DNA from: CAYVAR01 sp964449675
GTDB lineage: Bacteria; Patescibacteriota; Microgenomatia; UBA10105; UBA927
Reading direction: 5' to 3'
DNA length: 56,439 nucleotides
Assembly (NCBI GenBank): GCA_964449675.1
Contig: CAYVAR010000005.1
Location: forward strand, 1-56,439
Shown here: piece by piece, positions 31,120 through 39,534 of the stretch
Layout: the number at the start of each line of letters is the position of its first letter
How positions within the stretch are numbered: the first letter of the stretch is position 1
Position numbers and translations under genes: made by a program
The notes under the pieces: generated by a model
What the model saw: the letters and a program-made list of their open reading frames with translations, nothing else
Told to the model about the DNA's origin: nothing
The model's database searches: none

Positions 31120-32817
31120 CTACCGGGCCTTGAGGCTGGGAATTAACTGACTGATAGCTTCTTGCAGCGAAAAAAGCTGAACCTGTGCATCTGTTCGCTT
31201 TTTGACTTCAATCTTATCCTCTGTTTTTGCCGATACGACGAGGCGGTAGGGTATGCCGATTAAATCTGCATCAGTAAACTTAACGCCCGCTGATTCATCG
31301 CGATCGTCCCACAATACCTCTATACTATTTTTTTGAAGCGAATCGTACACTTTTTGCGCACGCTTTTGTCCACCGGGAAGTGATAGAAGATGAACGTGGT
31401 ATGGTGAAATAGCGGCAGGCCAAATAATGCCCTTGTCATCATGTGACACTTCTACTACCGCTGCCAACACGCGGCTTATGCCGATGCCGTAACAGCCCAT
31501 GACGATAGGTTTGAGACTACCATCTTCATCTGTGTATGTCGCTTTCATGACAGAGGAATAAATAGTCCCGAGTTTGAAAACATGAGCAAGTTCAATGCCT
31601 CGAAGTTCTTTTAGTTTTCCCCGCTGACACTTGACGCATCCTTCGCCTTCTTTCACTTCACGAATGTCGACAAACTTGGAAGGAAGCGGCACATCGCGGC
31701 CAAAATTTGCGTTTATGTTATGATAATTCGTCTTATTTCCACCGCACTCAAAGTTTACCCGACCTTTCGTCGTATCATCCCAAATCACTTCTACAGACTC
31801 TGGCAAATGAATGGGCCCTGCATAGCCAACCTCAGCACCCGTTATGCGCTTAACCGCGTCAGCGGATGCAAGAGATAGATTTAAACAACCTAAATAATTA
31901 GCGAGTTTAGTCTCACTTACCAAATATTGCCCGCGAACACAGACCGCAACCACTCGGTCATCTGCTTGATAGAGGAGCGTTTTGGTAGTTTTTTCAACCG
32001 GGATTTTTAAAAATTTAGCAAGCGCCTCTACCCCGATAATGCCTTTCCCTTCAACCTGTTGCATAGATTCTTTTTCTTCGTTTTGAACAAATGGCGGAAA
32101 CACTGATTCTGCCTTTTCAATATTGGCCTTATAGTCACACTGATCACAGACAAAAATTTTGTCTTCTCCTGCATCTGATGCCACCATGAATTCTTCTGAA
32201 CCAGTTCCTCCTATCGCACCGCTATCGGCCTTTACAACGATCACCGGCAGTCCCATACGAGAAAAAATAGCCCGATATACTTCGCTCATCGTTGCAAAAC
32301 TTTTTGTCAATCCTTCTTCATCACGATCAAAACTATACGCGTCTTGCATAAAAAACTCACGCGTCCGAAGAAGCCCTCCGACAACGCGTACTTCGTCACG
32401 ATACTTCCATTGATTCTGGTTTAAAATAGCAGGCAAGTCTTTATAGCTTCTGATAAATTTTCGTGCTATATCGGTCACCGTTTCTTCATGCGTCGGTGCA
32501 AGGAGGTACTCACCGCCATGATTGGCGTCGAAAACCGCCAAAACTTTTCGCCATTTTGAAAATCTTCCCGTTTCCTGCCATAACGATGCAGGGTGGACAA
32601 ATGGCATGAGAACGTGCTGCACCCCACGTTTCGTAAATTCCTCTTTAATGATTGCATCTATTTTTTCCAAAACTCGATACCCCAGAGGTAAAAATGAATA
32701 AATCCCGGCAGCTACTGGAGTAATATACCCAGCACGAAGCAGCAGCTGATGGCTTATCGCTTCACTACCTGGCAATTTTTGCCTGGATGTTTTTCCAACA
32801 AGCGTTGAGTATTTCAT
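31120..32817 (-). CDS. proS: Prolyl-tRNA synthetase
   Basis: The 565-residue class II synthetase begins MKYSTLVGKTSRQKLPGSEAISHQLLLRAGYI, with motif 2 in the YRDEVRVVGGLLRTREFFMQDAYSF region and motif 3 in MGCYGIGISRVLAAVVE. It keeps an editing-type insertion (residues 220-390, with ALAKFLKIPVEKTTKTLLY) as in the bacterial form. It charges tRNA-Pro. The C-terminal anticodon-binding domain is present (ISPYHVHLLSL, VLWDDRDESAGVKFTDADLIGIPYRLVV). The start is clear. Confidence 0.96.
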   Translation of the reverse strand: MKYSTLVGKTSRQKLPGSEAISHQLLLRAGYITPVAAGIYSFLPLGYRVLEKIDAIIKEEFTKRGVQHVLMPFVHPASLWQETGRFSKWRKVLAVFDANHGGEYLLAPTHEETVTDIARKFIRSYKDLPAILNQNQWKYRDEVRVVGGLLRTREFFMQDAYSFDRDEEGLTKSFATMSEVYRAIFSRMGLPVIVVKADSGAIGGTGSEEFMVASDAGEDKIFVCDQCDYKANIEKAESVFPPFVQNEEKESMQQVEGKGIIGVEALAKFLKIPVEKTTKTLLYQADDRVVAVCVRGQYLVSETKLANYLGCLNLSLASADAVKRITGAEVGYAGPIHLPESVEVIWDDTTKGRVNFECGGNKTNYHNINANFGRDVPLPSKFVDIREVKEGEGCVKCQRGKLKELRGIELAHVFKLGTIYSSVMKATYTDEDGSLKPIVMGCYGIGISRVLAAVVEVSHDDKGIIWPAAISPYHVHLLSLPGGQKRAQKVYDSLQKNSIEVLWDDRDESAGVKFTDADLIGIPYRLVVSAKTEDKIEVKKRTDAQVQLFSLQEAISQLIPSLKAR

Positions 32818-32844
32818 ATATCGATCTTACCACAATAAAACCGC

Positions 32845-33945
32845 TCAACCGCCGCCGGCGATGCGGACGATGTCATGGAGAGAAATAAGAAGCACAAGGA
32901 AAAGAAGGACGATCATACCGACTTGATGGGTGCGTTGCTCGAAGGCAGGACGAATCTTTTTCCCTAAGATTTTTTCTAAAAATAGAAACGCGAGTCTACC
33001 GCCATCAAGAGCTGGAATCGGTAAGATATTTAAAACCGCAAGGTTTAGCGAAAGTATGCTCATAAACTCTAAAACTGCCTTAAACCCAAACTTAACCGCC
33101 TGTCCAGTAACTTGAGCGATACCGATGGGTCCGGCGACATCTGCTTGGAGCGGCGCAAACGTGATGAGTCGCCATATCATTGTAGTAACACCAGTAAACA
33201 TATCAATCCCCCTTTGAATGTTTATTTTTATCGCTACAAAAGGGGCCTGGGTAATAGGATATTTATGTGATACGAGATCTGAAATTGCCACTCCCATCGG
33301 CCCTTCTCCTTTTGGATACTCTCTGCGGGGGACAAGGACAAACGTCATCACTACATTATTTCTTATGACTAAAAGGGAAACTTCTTGCCCTAAATGATTT
33401 TTGGTAAATTCGATAAGCTCACCTGGTTTTTTTAGCGTCTGTTCATTTGATGTATCGATCTTCGGATAAATTACGGCACTTTGAATAATATCTCCTACTT
33501 GCAAACCGACACGTTCCGCAGGGCTTCCTGGTAAAACTTTTTCCACGTGGACGCTTCCTGATGGCTCCATGACGCCAGTTGTGAGAAGGTATGTTGTGAT
33601 ACCTACTGCGAGAACAAAATTCATGAATACGCCGGCAACGAGAATCATTGCTCGATCTTTCTTTGATCGTGCCCAAAAGTACTCTTTGAACTTTGAACTT
33701 TGAACTTTGAACTTTGAATTGGCTTCCTCGTCTTCACCGGTCAATCGGACAAAACCACCAATGGGTAACCAGTTGAGGGAGTAGACAGTGCCGTTTATTT
33801 TCTTACCGATTATCCGGGGTGGTAAACCAAATCCAAATTCTTCAACTCCAACACCAAAAAACCTTGCAACGAGAAAGTGTCCCAACTCGTGTACAAATAC
33901 GAGGATACTTAAGATAACGAAAAAAACTATCGCAGTAATAAACAT
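32845..33945 (-). CDS. rseP: Site-2 (RIP) zinc metalloprotease with tandem-repeat insertion
   Basis: The 366-residue membrane protein has the HELGH motif at residues 19-23 in the first membrane segment, one PDZ domain (residues 130-200, GSPAERVGLQVGDII), and the second active-site motif NILPIPALDGGR near residue 310. It cleaves membrane-embedded substrates such as anti-sigma factors. Between residues 77 and 92, NSKFKVQSSKFKE is encoded by five exact copies of CTTTGAA (33684-33718), in frame because the total is 35 bp plus flanks. It is downstream of frr on the same strand. Confidence 0.93.
   Translation of the reverse strand: MFITAIVFFVILSILVFVHELGHFLVARFFGVGVEEFGFGLPPRIIGKKINGTVYSLNWLPIGGFVRLTGEDEEANSKFKVQSSKFKEYFWARSKKDRAMILVAGVFMNFVLAVGITTYLLTTGVMEPSGSVHVEKVLPGSPAERVGLQVGDIIQSAVIYPKIDTSNEQTLKKPGELIEFTKNHLGQEVSLLVIRNNVVMTFVLVPRREYPKGEGPMGVAISDLVSHKYPITQAPFVAIKINIQRGIDMFTGVTTMIWRLITFAPLQADVAGPIGIAQVTGQAVKFGFKAVLEFMSILSLNLAVLNILPIPALDGGRLAFLFLEKILGKKIRPAFEQRTHQVGMIVLLFLVLLISLHDIVRIAGGG
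33684..33718. repeat. Five tandem CTTTGAA heptamers inside rseP
   Basis: Exact 7-bp unit repeated five times. The unit is the same as in the intergenic CAAAACTC/TTTGAAC repeat family, here within a coding loop after the HELGH region. Confidence 0.85.
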
Positions 33946-34041
33946 AGGATAATGATAAATGATAAATGATAAATGGCCAATGCTAAATGGGAAAAACGAA
34001 GAAAAGAAGATTATTTAGCATTTATCATTTAGCATTTGGCA
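33946..34041. repeat. ATGATAAATG/CATTTAGCATT inverted repeat between frr and rseP
   Basis: Three direct copies of ATGATAA lead to ATGCTAAATG, mirrored by ATTTAGCATTTATCATTTAG across about 25 bases. No gene is seen. Confidence 0.55.
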
Positions 34042-34605
34042 TTATACTTGTAAGAGCTCTTGCTCTTTCCGTTCTCCCAGCCCGTCGATATCAGCAATCA
34101 TTTCATCCGTAAGCTCTTGTATCATTTTTTCCGCGTGCTTTTTTTGGTCTTCGGTAATATCTTTGTTTTCTGCCACCTTTTTTGCCTCTTTCATCGCGTC
34201 TTGACGCACTTGTCGTATCATAATGCGGCCACCTTCCAGTTTTGCTCGAGCAAGCTTGAGGTACTCTTGCCGGCGCTCTTGTGATAACGGTGGTATGGTT
34301 ATTCGAATTATATCGCCGTCTACTACAGGTGTAAGCCCTGTATTGGCTTCAAGGATACCTTTCTCTATTTCACCTATTATCGAAGGATCATATGGAGAAA
34401 TCACGAGAGTTTTCGCATCCAAAGTCATAATGGTAGCAAGTTCCAAAATTTTGAGTCGTTGCGTCCCGCCATAGGCGACAATGACGATGTGTTCAACAAG
34501 TGCCGGGGTTGCTCGACCGGAACGGATTGAGGAAAGATCAGTTTGGGTTACTTCGAATGCCTTTTTCATCCGATCACGGGTTTGACCCAGGAGTGTATCA
34601 ATCAT
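34042..34605 (-). CDS. frr: Ribosome recycling factor
   Basis: From MIDTLLGQTRDRMKKAF (ATG at 34605; an ATG two codons earlier at 34611 is equally possible) the product has 187 residues. It shows LSSIRSGRATPALVEHIVIVAYGG, VISPYDPSIIGEIEKGILEANTGLTP, ITIPPLSQERRQEYLKLA and IRQVRQDAMKEAKK. With EF-G, it splits ribosomes after termination. It directly follows tsf, the usual rpsB-tsf-frr order. Confidence 0.96.
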   Translation of the reverse strand: MIDTLLGQTRDRMKKAFEVTQTDLSSIRSGRATPALVEHIVIVAYGGTQRLKILELATIMTLDAKTLVISPYDPSIIGEIEKGILEANTGLTPVVDGDIIRITIPPLSQERRQEYLKLARAKLEGGRIMIRQVRQDAMKEAKKVAENKDITEDQKKHAEKMIQELTDEMIADIDGLGERKEQELLQV

Positions 34606-34656
34606 TTGCATGAGTATCTTATGGTAAATCTGTCGAGTAAGTCAATACGCCCCTTG

Positions 34657-35133
34657 TCATTGCGGCCTCCGAGCTACTGTCCCCCCAATCTCCATCCTCG
34701 TAAATTTCGATACAGTGATATTTTCACCAACTTTAGCTACGGTTTGTTTAACGAGACTTTCTATCGTCATATTTGTATCTCGTATATAGGCACCTTTCAA
34801 AAGTTCATCAACGTTATTTGGATCCATTGAAGCAACTTGAAGTGCAATCTCATGAGCCAGGTATTTAAATTCATCGGTGCGCGCGACAAAATCCGTCTCG
34901 CATCGAAGTTCAACTAGTACTCCAACTCTCCCTTGGTGAACATATGAATCGATAATTCCTTGTGAGGTTTCCTTGCCTTCTTTTTTCGCGGCTTTCTCAA
35001 GTCCCCGTTGAGTGAGGAGTTTTTTTGCCTTCTCGTAATCTCCACTGGCATCCACTAGAGCCTGGCGACAGTCAGAAACCCCAGCGGAAGTCTCCTCACG
35101 GAGTTTTTTAAGATCATCAAGAGATATTTTCAT
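34657..35133 (-). CDS. tsf: Elongation factor Ts, short form
   Basis: From the ATG at 35133 (MKISLDDLKKLREETSAGVSDCRQAL) the protein has 158 residues. It contains the N-terminal UBA-like domain, the nucleotide-exchange motif with ELRCETDFVARTDEF, and a single core subdomain ending VSKFTRMEIGG. E. coli EF-Ts has 283 residues; short forms with one core domain (as in Thermus) are functional as dimers. The frame extends to 35169, but that part is A/T-rich repeat. It is downstream of rpsB. Confidence 0.94.
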   Translation of the reverse strand: MKISLDDLKKLREETSAGVSDCRQALVDASGDYEKAKKLLTQRGLEKAAKKEGKETSQGIIDSYVHQGRVGVLVELRCETDFVARTDEFKYLAHEIALQVASMDPNNVDELLKGAYIRDTNMTIESLVKQTVAKVGENITVSKFTRMEIGGTVARRPQ

Positions 35134-35136
35134 AGA

Positions 35137-35223
35137 ATTTTCAATATACAATTTGAAATTTTCATTCAATTTTCAAATTACAATTTTCAAATTCATTGCA
35201 AATTGAAAACTAAAAATTGAAAA
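35137..35223. repeat. TTGAAAATTG repeats between tsf and rpsB
   Basis: Degenerate units (CAATTTTCAAATTACAATTT and TGCAAATTGAAAACTAAAAA) in an inverted layout. The same unit type occurs at 41070-41150 before glmS. Confidence 0.55.
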
Positions 35224-36117
35224 TTATTTTTCACTCTTTCTCGGTCTTCCTCGCTTGCCCGTCGTAGCCTTGACGGAGTCGGGTTTGCCTTTTGTCGCAT
35301 GCTTTGCTGGTATATCCACAGGTTTAACACTGGTAATGTCCATTTCTTTCGGTTGAGGTGATTCAAGTTCGGATTTTTTGTTTTCTTCTTCTTTCTTGCT
35401 CTCTTTCTCTCTTGCCGCCACTGCCTCCTTTTCCCTTTTTTCCTTGCCTTCCTTATACGCCTCAGCGATGCAATGAACTATGTATTTGATAGACCCAACC
35501 GCATCGTCATTTGCCGGGATGACATAATCAATGCCGCTAGGATCTGAGTTCGTATCGACGATAGCGATAATCGGTATACCACGTCTCACTGCTTCTCGTA
35601 CCGCTGCCTGTTCTTTTTTGACGTCAACGACAAAAAGAGCAGACGGTAAATCCTTAAATGTCAAGACCCCTCCGTAAAATACTCGAAGTCGCCCAAGATA
35701 CCGTGTGAGTTTGCTTTGCTCATGCTTCGGAAACTTTTTCCATGCGCCTAATTTTTGCTCATCCGCCAAACGATTTATCTTTTCGATATTTTTTTTGACG
35801 CTATCCCAATTCGTCAGAAATCCGCCTATCCACCGTTCAACCAAATACGGCGCTCCCACTCTGTCTGACTGCTCTTTTACCGATCCTGCGGCCTGGCGTT
35901 TGGTACCAACAAAAAGCACATCTCCGCCACCTGCAACCAGGCCTCGGGTAAAGGTAACGGCTTTTTCAAGTCCTAGCTTGGTTTGCGCTAAATCAATAAT
36001 ATGGACGCCATCTTTTTCGGTATATATAAATGAGGAAGCCTTCGGATTCCATCGTTCGGATTTGTGTCCAAAGTGGCATCCGGCTTCAAGAAGTGCTTGT
36101 AATGTAATTTCTTCCAT
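35224..36117 (-). CDS. rpsB: 30S ribosomal protein S2 with charged tail
   Basis: The 297-residue protein has the S2 core: LLEAGCHFGHKSERWNPK, YTEKDGVHIIDLAQTKLGLEKA, LFVGTKRQAAGSV, APYLVERWIGGFLTN, PSALFVVDVKKEQAAVREAVRRGIPIIAIVDTNSDP. The last 75 residues are a Lys/Glu-rich low-complexity tail (EKREKEAVAAREKESKKEEENKK), longer than in E. coli (241 residues in all). It belongs to the rpsB-tsf-frr group. Its leader carries a promoter and an attenuator-like hairpin. Confidence 0.96.
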   Translation of the reverse strand: MEEITLQALLEAGCHFGHKSERWNPKASSFIYTEKDGVHIIDLAQTKLGLEKAVTFTRGLVAGGGDVLFVGTKRQAAGSVKEQSDRVGAPYLVERWIGGFLTNWDSVKKNIEKINRLADEQKLGAWKKFPKHEQSKLTRYLGRLRVFYGGVLTFKDLPSALFVVDVKKEQAAVREAVRRGIPIIAIVDTNSDPSGIDYVIPANDDAVGSIKYIVHCIAEAYKEGKEKREKEAVAAREKESKKEEENKKSELESPQPKEMDITSVKPVDIPAKHATKGKPDSVKATTGKRGRPRKSEK

Positions 36118-36125
36118 AATCCATC

Positions 36126-36150
36126 AAAAATGGCGCGGGATACGCGCCAG
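36126..36150 (-). terminator. Attenuator-like hairpin directly before rpsB
   Basis: On the minus strand GGCGCG-TATCC-CGCGCC is followed by ATTTTT, nine bases before the rpsB ATG. It would terminate transcripts from the upstream promoter unless prevented, so it may be a ribosomal-protein autoregulation element. Confidence 0.65.
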
Positions 36151-36184
36151 ATAATGACAATCGTATCTTCTTACTTGTCCTCCG

Positions 36185-36215
36185 AAGCTTTATGCGAAGG
36201 AGGATCCTCCACCCA
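36185..36215. repeat. Palindromic repeat in the rpsB leader
   Basis: TCCTCCGAAGC on one side and GCGAAGGAGGA on the other form an imperfect hairpin with an AAGCTT core, followed by GGAGGATCCTCC. The anti-SD-like CCTCC parts could pair with SD sequences. It resembles the palindrome at 2469. Confidence 0.5.
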
Positions 36216-36269
36216 AGACGCTTGAAATCAAGCGAGAAGATAACCTTGAGGTGTGCGTATTAGAAATAA

Positions 36270-36298
36270 AGTATATCAGAATACTGCTTACATCGCAA
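36270..36298 (-). promoter_or_regulatory. Sigma70-type promoter of rpsB
   Basis: TTGCGA at 36298-36293 and TATACT at 36275-36270 with exactly 17 bases between. Transcription should start near 36262, giving a leader of about 145 bases. Confidence 0.7.
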
Positions 36299-36301
36299 TA
36301 G

Positions 36302-37621
36302 CTACGGTACAGGGAATTTTTTGCAGAGGGTTTTGACGTCGCGGGCAATTGCCAAAAGCTTTTTGTTTTTCCAAAGCTCGGCCTTTACCTTTTTGACAAA
36401 ACTCGCCCGCTCCTCTTTTGCTTGCGGTAAACGGTAATGGTCTACTTCCTTAATGACTTGAGAGATCCACACTCCTATACACTTCATCTCTTTTTCTTTC
36501 ATGCCCCGTGTTGTCACGATGGGCGTCCCAAGGCGCACGCCGGATGGATACATCGGAGGATTGACATCATGTGGAACAGTATTGTAGTTTGCAACAATGC
36601 CTGCTACTTCAAGCGCTTCTGCCACGATATTGCCGATCACCTGCTGCGGCCGCAGGTCGATGACAAGAAGATGACTATCTGTCCCGCCGGTTGTGATGGT
36701 CAATCCCTGGTCTTTTAGGACTTTTGCAAGAACTTTGGCATTTGCTACAATTTGTTTTGCATAATTTCTAAATTTTAAGGTCGCTGCCTCCTTCAAACAT
36801 ACGGCTATTGCCGCTGTCACGTTGTCATGCGGTCCGCCGGAAAGCCCCGGAAACACTGCGCGGTCAATCTTTTTTCCCATGTCCGGATCGCGCTTGAGGC
36901 CCTTACTCGTAACCATAAGCACAGCTCCCCGTGGACCGCGAATCGTTTTATGCGTCGTAAACATGACCACATCCGCAAAAGGTACCGGCGAAGGGTACGC
37001 ACCACCGACGATAAGTCCAGCCACATGAGCAACATCAGCAAGAAAAAAAGCGCCAATGCTATCGGCAATCTGGCGCCATTTTTTCCAGTCAAGAAACCGT
37101 GGGTAAGCCGTCGTGCCTATCGCAAGCATGTTTGGTTTTTCTTTTTTTGCAAGAGCCGCCACTTTATCCATATCGATGAGTCCATCAGGTTCAACGTTAA
37201 ATTGAGTAGACGTGAAGTATTTGCCAGAAAACGTCACATCCGGATGCCCGTGCGTCAAGTGCCCGCCACCAGAAAGTTTGAGCCCCATAATCTTGTCGCC
37301 CGGAGAAAGGAGCGCAAAGTAGACCGCGCTATTTGCTGGAGAGCCGGAATAGGGCTGAACGTTGGCGTGCGGCACGCCGAATAATTTTTTACAGCGCTCC
37401 CGTGCGAGTACTTCTATTTCATCTATATATTGGTTGCCTTGATAGTAGCGGTGGGCGGCGTATCCTTCTGAGTATTTATTGGTAAGTATTGATCCGAGTG
37501 CTTCCCGAACCGCAGGAGAGGCATAATTTTCGCTTGGGATCATCTCAAGGACTTCCTTTTGTCGTTTCTCCTCTTTTGCAATAAGCTCGGCGATTGCAGG
37601 ATCTGTTGTGGAAAGTTTCAT
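36302..37621 (-). CDS. glyA: Serine hydroxymethyltransferase
   Basis: The 439-residue protein shows IPSENYASPAVREALGSILTNKYSEGY, LSGGGHLTHG, the PLP lysine in VMFTTHKTIRGPRGA, FPGLSGGPHDNVTAAIAV, and GTDSHLLVIDLR. It moves the serine hydroxymethyl to THF, making glycine and 5,10-methylene-THF for thyA. It is slightly longer than E. coli GlyA (417). It lies upstream of the rpsB promoter, so it is probably transcribed separately. Confidence 0.96.
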   Translation of the reverse strand: MKLSTTDPAIAELIAKEEKRQKEVLEMIPSENYASPAVREALGSILTNKYSEGYAAHRYYQGNQYIDEIEVLARERCKKLFGVPHANVQPYSGSPANSAVYFALLSPGDKIMGLKLSGGGHLTHGHPDVTFSGKYFTSTQFNVEPDGLIDMDKVAALAKKEKPNMLAIGTTAYPRFLDWKKWRQIADSIGAFFLADVAHVAGLIVGGAYPSPVPFADVVMFTTHKTIRGPRGAVLMVTSKGLKRDPDMGKKIDRAVFPGLSGGPHDNVTAAIAVCLKEAATLKFRNYAKQIVANAKVLAKVLKDQGLTITTGGTDSHLLVIDLRPQQVIGNIVAEALEVAGIVANYNTVPHDVNPPMYPSGVRLGTPIVTTRGMKEKEMKCIGVWISQVIKEVDHYRLPQAKEERASFVKKVKAELWKNKKLLAIARDVKTLCKKFPVP

Positions 37622-37674
37622 TCGTCTGATAATACAAAAGTATGTTAATAAATGTCAAAGACGTAATTCCTTCC

Positions 37675-38502
37675 TCACGGATGACTCGATGATATTTCCG
37701 TCCAGAGCCTATCAATGACTGCTCGTTCCTCTGGCCAGCGATCTATCGATCGGGTGATTGCATCATTTCCTGTCCCGTCTGGTGCATATCGAACACCGAG
37801 CTGTTCTTCAATATATGGAATCAAAGCAAAAAGAAAGTGTGAACCGAACTCGTCTATCTGGTGATGGTCACTTCCTCGCTCGATTCTTCCCCGATCAATC
37901 TGTGCGTCAATAAGCGATGTCGCAAGATTTAGATCATAAGACACTATACGCGTATCAAACGATCCAGGGGATACAGGTACTTTAGAGTTATCAGCAAGAA
38001 GCGTTGAGAGCGCTGCAACTCCGTGTGTAGAAATAATTTTAGAAGCGGCATCGGGAAAATTCCCATTCGCCATAGCATCTTGCACCAAAGCTACAAATCC
38101 GCCATGTGAAAGCGCGCGTTCACCTAATCCCCACCGGTGATGCGAAAGCGCAAATATGACAAATCGTTCTTCGTAGCCAAGCTTACGCAATATTCGTGCA
38201 CCAGCAAGTGTATGCAAGCGCCCCATATCAACTGCCCGACCGATATCATGTGCAAACACAAATTTTTGTCCGTCCTCTTGCATCTCTGGATCCTGAAGTA
38301 TAAGTAACTCGCCGACCAATACGCTCATCTGTCCGGCGTGATAGACATATGCTGGTGGTTTAGGTCCTGGAAATGCGCGAACAGCAAGCCACAGAAATGT
38401 ATTTTTAGTTCCAGTCACCGTATGATTTGGTTCAATACCCACTAATAGCTCATGAATTTTTGCTTCGTAATTATGTGTCGTAATAATTTCTTTATTTTTC
38501 AT
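37675..38502 (-). CDS. HD-domain protein behind a structured leader
   Basis: I start at the ATG at 38502 (MKNKEIITTHNYEAKIHELL), giving 275 residues. A TTG nine bases upstream is unlikely because it falls in a terminator U-tract. The protein has an HD-type metal site: YVYHAGQMSVLVGELL, FVFAHDIGRAVDM, and FALSHHRWGLGERALSHGG. This suggests a metal-dependent phosphohydrolase of unknown substrate, perhaps a nucleotide. The gene stands behind a 160-base leader with several hairpins. Confidence 0.7.
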   Translation of the reverse strand: MKNKEIITTHNYEAKIHELLVGIEPNHTVTGTKNTFLWLAVRAFPGPKPPAYVYHAGQMSVLVGELLILQDPEMQEDGQKFVFAHDIGRAVDMGRLHTLAGARILRKLGYEERFVIFALSHHRWGLGERALSHGGFVALVQDAMANGNFPDAASKIISTHGVAALSTLLADNSKVPVSPGSFDTRIVSYDLNLATSLIDAQIDRGRIERGSDHHQIDEFGSHFLFALIPYIEEQLGVRYAPDGTGNDAITRSIDRWPEERAVIDRLWTEISSSHP

Positions 38503-38508
38503 ATACCA

Positions 38509-38532
38509 CAAAAAAAGGCCCAGAAAAGGCCT
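38509..38532 (-). terminator. Terminator-like hairpin just before the HD gene
   Basis: On the minus strand AGGCC-TTTTCTG-GGCCT followed by seven T, ending about six bases before the start codon. It can only make sense as an attenuator or riboswitch expression platform, or as the end of a small RNA. Confidence 0.7.
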
Positions 38533-38664
38533 ATGTCATAAAAAATACTGTACGTAACTGACTGAGTGTGTTTTTTCATTTGGTGAACCCCCGCTCTACC
38601 TGATGAAGGTAGATTCTAGCTTATCCCGCTAAACGGGATGGGCTTCGTTTCTTGAGAAAAAACT
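38533..38664 (-). promoter_or_regulatory. Candidate structured leader / riboswitch aptamer
   Basis: On the minus strand the hairpins ATCCCG-TTTAG-CGGGAT and CTACCT-TCATC-AGGTAG are followed by AGCGGGGGTTCACC and then, 75 bases later, the terminator. The combination of compact stems with an unpaired G-rich segment resembles a riboswitch aptamer, but I do not recognise a class. Confidence 0.4.
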
Positions 38665-38702
38665 AAAAAACGCTGATCATATATATTTTTCAGCGCTTTT
38701 TT
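38665..38702. terminator. Bidirectional terminator after tmk
   Basis: CGCTGA and TCAGCG pair across a 13-base A/T loop, with six A on one side and six T on the other. It is 44 bases past the tmk stop. Confidence 0.75.
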
Positions 38703-38745
38703 AGAGTATATGAAATCCCGACCCTCTTCGTCAAGGTCAAAAAAA

Positions 38746-39393
38746 TTATGGCTTTTTGACGTTATGAGATTTGAGGGCATCCTGGACAACTTTCCAGATA
38801 CGAAGCGACACTTCCTCTATGGACTTCGTCGCATCGATGATGACAAACCGTTCTTTATTTTCCTCTGCGCGTGTGACGTAGCCTGCATTGACCCTTTCAT
38901 AAAATTCGTTTTGTTGTAAGTCCAATCGGTCTTTGGCTTTGAGCGATTTTTGCCGTCGTTTCATGCCTAATGCAATTGTGATATTCAGAAGGATGGTCAG
39001 GTCTGGAATAGCACCATTAACGGCGAGTTCATTGAGTTTTTCTATAACGTCCGCTCCTAACTTTCTCCCATATCCTTGATACGCTATGCTACTGTCGACA
39101 TATCGGTCGCAAACAACAATATGCCCAGCTTCAAGAGAAGGAAAAATCACTTGCTCCACGTGTTGGGCGCGTGCAGCTGCCATAAGATACGCTTCGGTTC
39201 TTGAGTCCAGATCCACATTTTCTGAATTATGGGTAATCGCACGAATTTGCTCACCGATTCTCGTCCCTCCTGGTTCCCGGGTGACCTTGACGTGATATCC
39301 TTCTTCATGGAGGTGACTAGCCAGAATTTCCACTTGAATAGATTTCCCCGCTCCCTCCCCGCCTTCAAACGTGATAAAGAATCCTTTTTTCAT
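38746..39393 (-). CDS. tmk: Thymidylate kinase
   Basis: From the ATG at 39393 (MKKGFFITFEGGEGAGKSIQVEILA) the product has 215 residues. The P-loop FEGGEGAGKS, the DR(Y/H) motif CDRYVDSSIAYQGYGR, and VTREPGGTRIGEQIR (TREPGGT) are all conserved. It phosphorylates dTMP to dTDP, downstream of ThyA. A longer in-frame start at 39417 adds MIRLCSHD, which is less likely. The gene is followed by a terminator. Confidence 0.95.
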   Translation of the reverse strand: MKKGFFITFEGGEGAGKSIQVEILASHLHEEGYHVKVTREPGGTRIGEQIRAITHNSENVDLDSRTEAYLMAAARAQHVEQVIFPSLEAGHIVVCDRYVDSSIAYQGYGRKLGADVIEKLNELAVNGAIPDLTILLNITIALGMKRRQKSLKAKDRLDLQQNEFYERVNAGYVTRAEENKERFVIIDATKSIEEVSLRIWKVVQDALKSHNVKKP

Positions 39394-39450
39394 ATCATGC
39401 GAACATAAACGTATCAAAAAAAACTACCAGATACAATATCTCAAATCCTT

Positions 39451-39524
39451 AGAAGGTTCGCATACTTCTATAAAAATTCCTGTTCCAGGCATGGAAGCCA
39501 GGCATGGAAGTATGCGAACCTTCT
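39451..39524. repeat. 18-bp inverted repeat with a 13-bp tandem duplication in its loop
   Basis: AGAAGGTTCGCATACTTC at 39451-39468 and its exact reverse complement at 39507-39524. Within and overlapping the right side, CCAGGCATGGAAG occurs twice in tandem (39485-39497 and 39498-39510). It lies between tmk and the HAD gene. Confidence 0.85.
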
Positions 39525-39534
39525 GTCTTCCCAC

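Noticed and set aside
33684..33718. Tandem array as a CRISPR
   Set aside because: The units are 7 bp with no spacers; this is a simple tandem repeat inside rseP. No CRISPR array or cas gene was seen in the window.
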